Positions 7,331 through 10,761 of a stretch of 10,761 nt of DNA are shown here, one piece after another. How positions within the stretch are numbered: the first letter of the stretch is position 1; each line of letters opens with the position of its first letter. The DNA lies in assembly GCA_031276105.1 (NCBI GenBank), contig JAISNS010000235.1:1-10761 (forward strand), read 5' to 3'. The stretch comes from Dysgonamonadaceae bacterium (GTDB lineage: Bacteria; Bacteroidota; Bacteroidia; Bacteroidales; Azobacteroidaceae). The notes below the pieces were generated by a model. It was given only the letters and a program-made list of their open reading frames with translations, had not been told where the DNA came from and searched no databases. Both the position numbers and the translations under genes were made by a program.

Positions 7331-10300
7331 TTTTACAATTATTTTTTTAGAAATAACGGTTCCGTTCTTCCGGGAAATCGCTTTAACGATGTAGATACCG
7401 CTCTGTTTCAGCGAAAAATCGGCGCTTGTAACCGCCGGTTGAACGGCTATTTTGGTTCCGGTAACGTTGAAAATTTCCACTGTCGCCGCTTCCGGAACGA
7501 CAACGGTAAAGTCTCCGACATTCGGACGGGGATGAATGGTTATCCGGAAGTCCGTGGTTTGTATCTCTTTGGTGGAGAGCTGCAATTGTGGCACGCCGAA
7601 GTTGGGGCGAAGGTGAATATTGCCCAGGCCTTCTCCTTCGATTTTAGCCAGCAGCGTTGCATTGTCCCGGGCATAGAAATGTCCGTCCGCTTCCCCATCG
7701 CTGATAACATAGAAACTGTTCTCTGCAAAATCCTTGATTTCAAAGAAGTATCTTCCCGCCGGTAAAATGGTTTGTGGAACAGCGAAAACCGACGAAGCGC
7801 CGGCAATTATCGGCTGTCTGACAGAGAAGAAAGCTTCGCCGATAGTTAAGTTGGCTACAACAGGATAAACAGCCAGATTAAAATCCGGATTGGATGCTTG
7901 CGTACAAAATCCCAACGTGACGGAGGTCAGGGTATCCTGTGCGAAAAGTTCGTATATCAGTCCTACCCGGACACTGGGGTTATTCGTAGCAAATCCGCCC
8001 CGAAAGTTACCGTCTTGCGGGTTAAAGCTATCGTGCGCGAAAGTGGAGTCGGAAACGACTTTGGCGAGTTCGAAAACATTATCGCCGGGAATGGCATCTT
8101 CCTGACCGGTAATGGTGGCGGTAAACGTCACGTTCAGATTGCCGGCCGGATATTCCGGGACAGTAACCTCAATCGGGGCTGTTGTACTGTTGTTTTGCTC
8201 TACCGAAAAAGTAGTTGAGCCGACAGTTGTTCCGTCGATAGCGGCTACGATACTTCCGGTTTCCGCTTCTTCTCCTCTGTTTGCGACTGTTACGGCCATG
8301 TTTCTAACGCCGGCAAGCTGTTCTTTGGGCAGAATGCGCGGGAAATTTTCGGGGGATTGAATCTTTGTCAGTCGTACATCGTGCGTTTTTACTTCAGAAA
8401 TGGTTGTATGCCAGATGGCCAAATCGCCCAGTTGCGTAGAAACGACTGCTACCACATATTCGCCCGGTTCGGTAATATCCAAAATGATGTTATCGCCGAT
8501 CACTTCGCCATACGTAATTATATCGCTATACGATTTTACCGGTTCCCAAGTCAACGGATCTTCGCCAACTTTTCCGTAAGTAACGTAGAAATTGTCAAAT
8601 AACCAAATTCCAAGTCCGGGTATCTGCCATCCGCCGGAATAGCCGTAATCGAAACGGTATTTTCCTGCCTCAAGCGTCAGGCATCTCGAAAGTAACGGAA
8701 TTTGCGTTTTATCAGGCCACAGGCATCCCAAAGCCGGATTGGGCAACCATCCGTCCACTTCGGTAGAAGTCCATTCCTTGCGGTCGTCCGGATTTGCGAA
8801 ATCACTCGTAAACGGCAACGTCGTTACGGGCGCATAGTGAACGAGCGTCGTTTCGAACGTATTGTTTTCGTCATTTTTTTCATCTTCAACGCTGCCTTCA
8901 AAATGGATGGTATATTCGTCGAGTGCAGAAAAATTGGCTTTAGTTGCAAATCGAACGATTGCTTCTTCTCCTATGCCGAGTTGATAGGCTTGCCAATATT
9001 CCGTTTCGAAGTAAATGATTTCTTCGACAGGTTCGCTGTCGTTGATTTGGTAGCTTAGCGTTATGTTTGAAATCGGCTCCGTGCCTGCATTTTTCACCTT
9101 TACGGAGATAACGGATTCTTCCGTCATATCACAGGCAGAAGCGGGCGATACCATTTTCACAACCTCCAAATCGGGGATACCAATGAAAACGCCGCTGTCA
9201 ATAATAATGTTGTCAATGGCCATCGATCCTCCGCCCTCCTTTTCACCGTCTTCTCCATACTCCAAAGGGTCAGGGTCGACGCCCGCTTCGGCATAGTATT
9301 CCAGAGCAATGTAATAGATGCCGGGTTCTTCTACCGTGAAGTTGGTAGCGCGAAATTCCCACTGATAGCCATTTAAATTCGGATATTCCCTTACAAGCGT
9401 CATTTCTTCCGGATTGGGTGTTGTTCCGCAAAGAATACGAAGCGTAAATTCGCCATAAGGCTGAAACTGAAAGCGTACATTATTCTCTGTTCCGGTAAAA
9501 TTCAACGGGTCGCTCACGAAATAGGCGTGACCGAGTTTAGTAAAATACGTCTTGTTAAATTGCAGGTTTCCCAGACCGCCATCCGCATCCACATTATTCA
9601 GATCGTAGTAGTAGGTAGTGTAGCCGCTCTGATTTACAAACGTCCAGTACAAAAGATCGTTCTGGGTATCGAAATCGGTAAGGAAGGGCAAGGCGAGAGG
9701 AACAATTTTTTTGGTTGTGGCCGTAAGCGTGTTGTTCATGGGTTTCATATCGTCGTCATGCGTTAGCCAAGCTTTTACGGTGTAAATTCCACCTGCCGAA
9801 AAATCGGCTTTGGCGTTGAACGTATAATCTTCCTCGCTTCCGGCGACAAGCGGAGCGCTAAGTGTTTCGGTAATCGTGTCGCCGCCGTTGATTTGATACG
9901 ATAAGTCAACGGAAGAAAAGTCAAAAGCGCAGGGATTGGCAATATGAACGCTAATCGACTCTTCATTTGTAAGCTCGAACGAAGCCTCGGGTAAAGTCAG
10001 GCCGGTAAGCGCGATGTCGTATTCGGGATTGTATTGTACATACGAATAATATTCAATGGTAAAAATGTATTCGTATCCGTTTTTGAAATTGAAACCGTCT
10101 CCCACCGCGACATCGTATGTGTCTGCCCAGTACGCAGCCTGCGCCAGTTCCCATTCTCTATAAATGTTGAGAATAATAAGATTGTATTTTCCCTGCGGAA
10201 GGGTTATGCTCATTGTCTGATCAAGTACTACGGGGGTAGTTGCGAACTCAGTGGTTGCATCTGTTGGCATACGGTATTCACATACTTCGAAAAATTCGGG

Positions 10301-10738
10301 ATACGATAATATCTTTTGCCAGTCTAATTTGCAATCCGGGTCAAAAAACATCTGGAATCCGGTACCGTCGCTAAATGGGTCGCCGACAACGTTGAGTGTG
10401 ATAGTGGCGGCGTCCGGTACGGCAGATTTCACTACGTTCACGTTCATTTTAGGCTTTGCCGGTTGCGCGGCTGCCGCTTTGGCTGCTTGAAGGCGCTTTG
10501 CATGGAAGTTGACAGCAGCCTCTACCTCCTTTGCGGATTTGGATTGGTTCGTTGCGCCAAAGACGGGCTGTCGCTTTAAGGTAGCGGCCAGGTTGCGCGC
10601 TTTTTGTTCGATTTCCGGATGATTGCCGGCTTTTTGAACGGCGCCGTTTTTGTTGATACTCTGAAAAGAAAATGTTTGCGCTGTTACGCTAAGTGCGAAA
10701 ACAGCCATTGATACAAAAAAAATAATTGACTTTTTCAT
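7328..10738 (-). CDS. Large multidomain T9SS-secreted protein with gingipain/HagA DUF2436-like domain
   Basis: An 1136-residue predicted secreted protein with no catalytic motif that I recognise. In order: signal peptide (1-20, MKKSIIFFVSMAVFALSVTA then Q); a charged and then Ala-rich N-terminal region (about 21-108); a domain at about 108-240 resembling the DUF2436 domain of P. gingivalis gingipains and HagA (SDGTGFQMFFDPD, EYRMPTDA, ITLPQGKYNLII, GYEYIFTIEY in the same order); then three CARDB-like Ig-fold segments (about 240-345, 522-633, 786-893), each followed by a jelly-roll-like segment. The first two jelly rolls open with LPFLTDF and LPFTSDF; the first contains MAIDNIIID. A T9SS type A-like tail (about 1063-1136) ends KKIIVK, but the usual PNPN entry motif reads HPRPNVGDF. 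Export by Sec then T9SS is inferred; an adhesive or ligand-binding surface role is plausible but unproven. It is the first gene of a two-gene operon with the M6 protease. The 23 bases upstream are AT-rich, with no complete TAnnTTTG before the window ends. Confidence 0.88.
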   Translation of the reverse strand: MKKSIIFFVSMAVFALSVTAQTFSFQSINKNGAVQKAGNHPEIEQKARNLAATLKRQPVFGATNQSKSAKEVEAAVNFHAKRLQAAKAAAAQPAKPKMNVNVVKSAVPDAATITLNVVGDPFSDGTGFQMFFDPDCKLDWQKILSYPEFFEVCEYRMPTDATTEFATTPVVLDQTMSITLPQGKYNLIILNIYREWELAQAAYWADTYDVAVGDGFNFKNGYEYIFTIEYYSYVQYNPEYDIALTGLTLPEASFELTNEESISVHIANPCAFDFSSVDLSYQINGGDTITETLSAPLVAGSEEDYTFNAKADFSAGGIYTVKAWLTHDDDMKPMNNTLTATTKKIVPLALPFLTDFDTQNDLLYWTFVNQSGYTTYYYDLNNVDADGGLGNLQFNKTYFTKLGHAYFVSDPLNFTGTENNVRFQFQPYGEFTLRILCGTTPNPEEMTLVREYPNLNGYQWEFRATNFTVEEPGIYYIALEYYAEAGVDPDPLEYGEDGEKEGGGSMAIDNIIIDSGVFIGIPDLEVVKMVSPASACDMTEESVISVKVKNAGTEPISNITLSYQINDSEPVEEIIYFETEYWQAYQLGIGEEAIVRFATKANFSALDEYTIHFEGSVEDEKNDENNTFETTLVHYAPVTTLPFTSDFANPDDRKEWTSTEVDGWLPNPALGCLWPDKTQIPLLSRCLTLEAGKYRFDYGYSGGWQIPGLGIWLFDNFYVTYGKVGEDPLTWEPVKSYSDIITYGEVIGDNIILDITEPGEYVVAVVSTQLGDLAIWHTTISEVKTHDVRLTKIQSPENFPRILPKEQLAGVRNMAVTVANRGEEAETGSIVAAIDGTTVGSTTFSVEQNNSTTAPIEVTVPEYPAGNLNVTFTATITGQEDAIPGDNVFELAKVVSDSTFAHDSFNPQDGNFRGGFATNNPSVRVGLIYELFAQDTLTSVTLGFCTQASNPDFNLAVYPVVANLTIGEAFFSVRQPIIAGASSVFAVPQTILPAGRYFFEIKDFAENSFYVISDGEADGHFYARDNATLLAKIEGEGLGNIHLRPNFGVPQLQLSTKEIQTTDFRITIHPRPNVGDFTVVVPEAATVEIFNVTGTKIAVQPAVTSADFSLKQSGIYIVKAISRKNGTVISKKIIVK

Positions 10739-10761
10739 TGGATAAATATTTTTAAATTAAA

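Noticed and set aside
7115..7765. A 216-codon plus-strand frame spanning the junction of the two secreted-protein genes.
   Set aside because: It lies antisense to two genes with clear signal peptide and sorting domains, and has no recognisable domain.
10715..10722. An A8/T8 run in the signal-peptide codons of the 1136-residue protein, considered as a phase-variation switch.
   Set aside because: An equal T8 run occurs inside the housekeeping gene dapB (2186-2193), so runs of this length are background here.

Overview
The window reads as a piece of a Bacteroidota chromosome, most likely order Bacteroidales. Three things point there: two large secreted proteins end in type IX secretion (T9SS) type A sorting domains; the gene order dapB - signal peptidase I - WbqC-like gene is one I associate with Bacteroidales; and several sites match the Bacteroidota -7 promoter element TAnnTTTG, while Shine-Dalgarno sequences are absent. 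Genus cannot be told from this sequence alone. There are no rRNA, tRNA, CRISPR or insertion sequences, and no gene-free stretch longer than about 170 bases.

Left edge (1-231): a pure (TG)40 dinucleotide tract, followed by AT-rich DNA holding a perfect 10-bp inverted repeat and a leftward promoter-like site. Behind that site lies a short leftward reading frame that runs straight into the repeat and off the window. This may be the start of a phase-variable gene, or the repeat may be an assembly artefact.

Housekeeping block (232-4704): a leftward metallo-beta-lactamase-fold hydrolase of the YycJ/WalJ type faces a rightward four-gene operon across a 171-base divergent promoter region. The operon is KDPG/KHG aldolase (eda), dihydrodipicolinate reductase (dapB), an enlarged signal peptidase I (lepB) and a WbqC-like protein, with gaps of 14, 4 and 3 bases. 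It joins central carbon metabolism, lysine/diaminopimelate synthesis and protein export; the link is probably co-expression rather than a shared pathway.

Secreted block (4713-10738): two leftward genes joined by a TAATG stop/start overlap. The first gene transcribed encodes an 1136-residue multidomain secreted protein. It has an N-terminal domain resembling the DUF2436 domain of Porphyromonas gingipains/HagA, then three repeated CARDB-like and jelly-roll-like units, then a T9SS tail. The second encodes an M6-family zinc metalloprotease with an intact HExxHxxGxxD site, a chitobiase-type beta domain, a cleaved-adhesin (choice-of-anchor J) domain and a related T9SS tail. Both should be exported by Sec and then passed to the outer-membrane T9SS. 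This is the most interesting part of the window: it looks like a gingipain-style protease-plus-adhesin arrangement divided between two translationally coupled genes. The block converges with the housekeeping operon, with only 8 bases between the stop codons.
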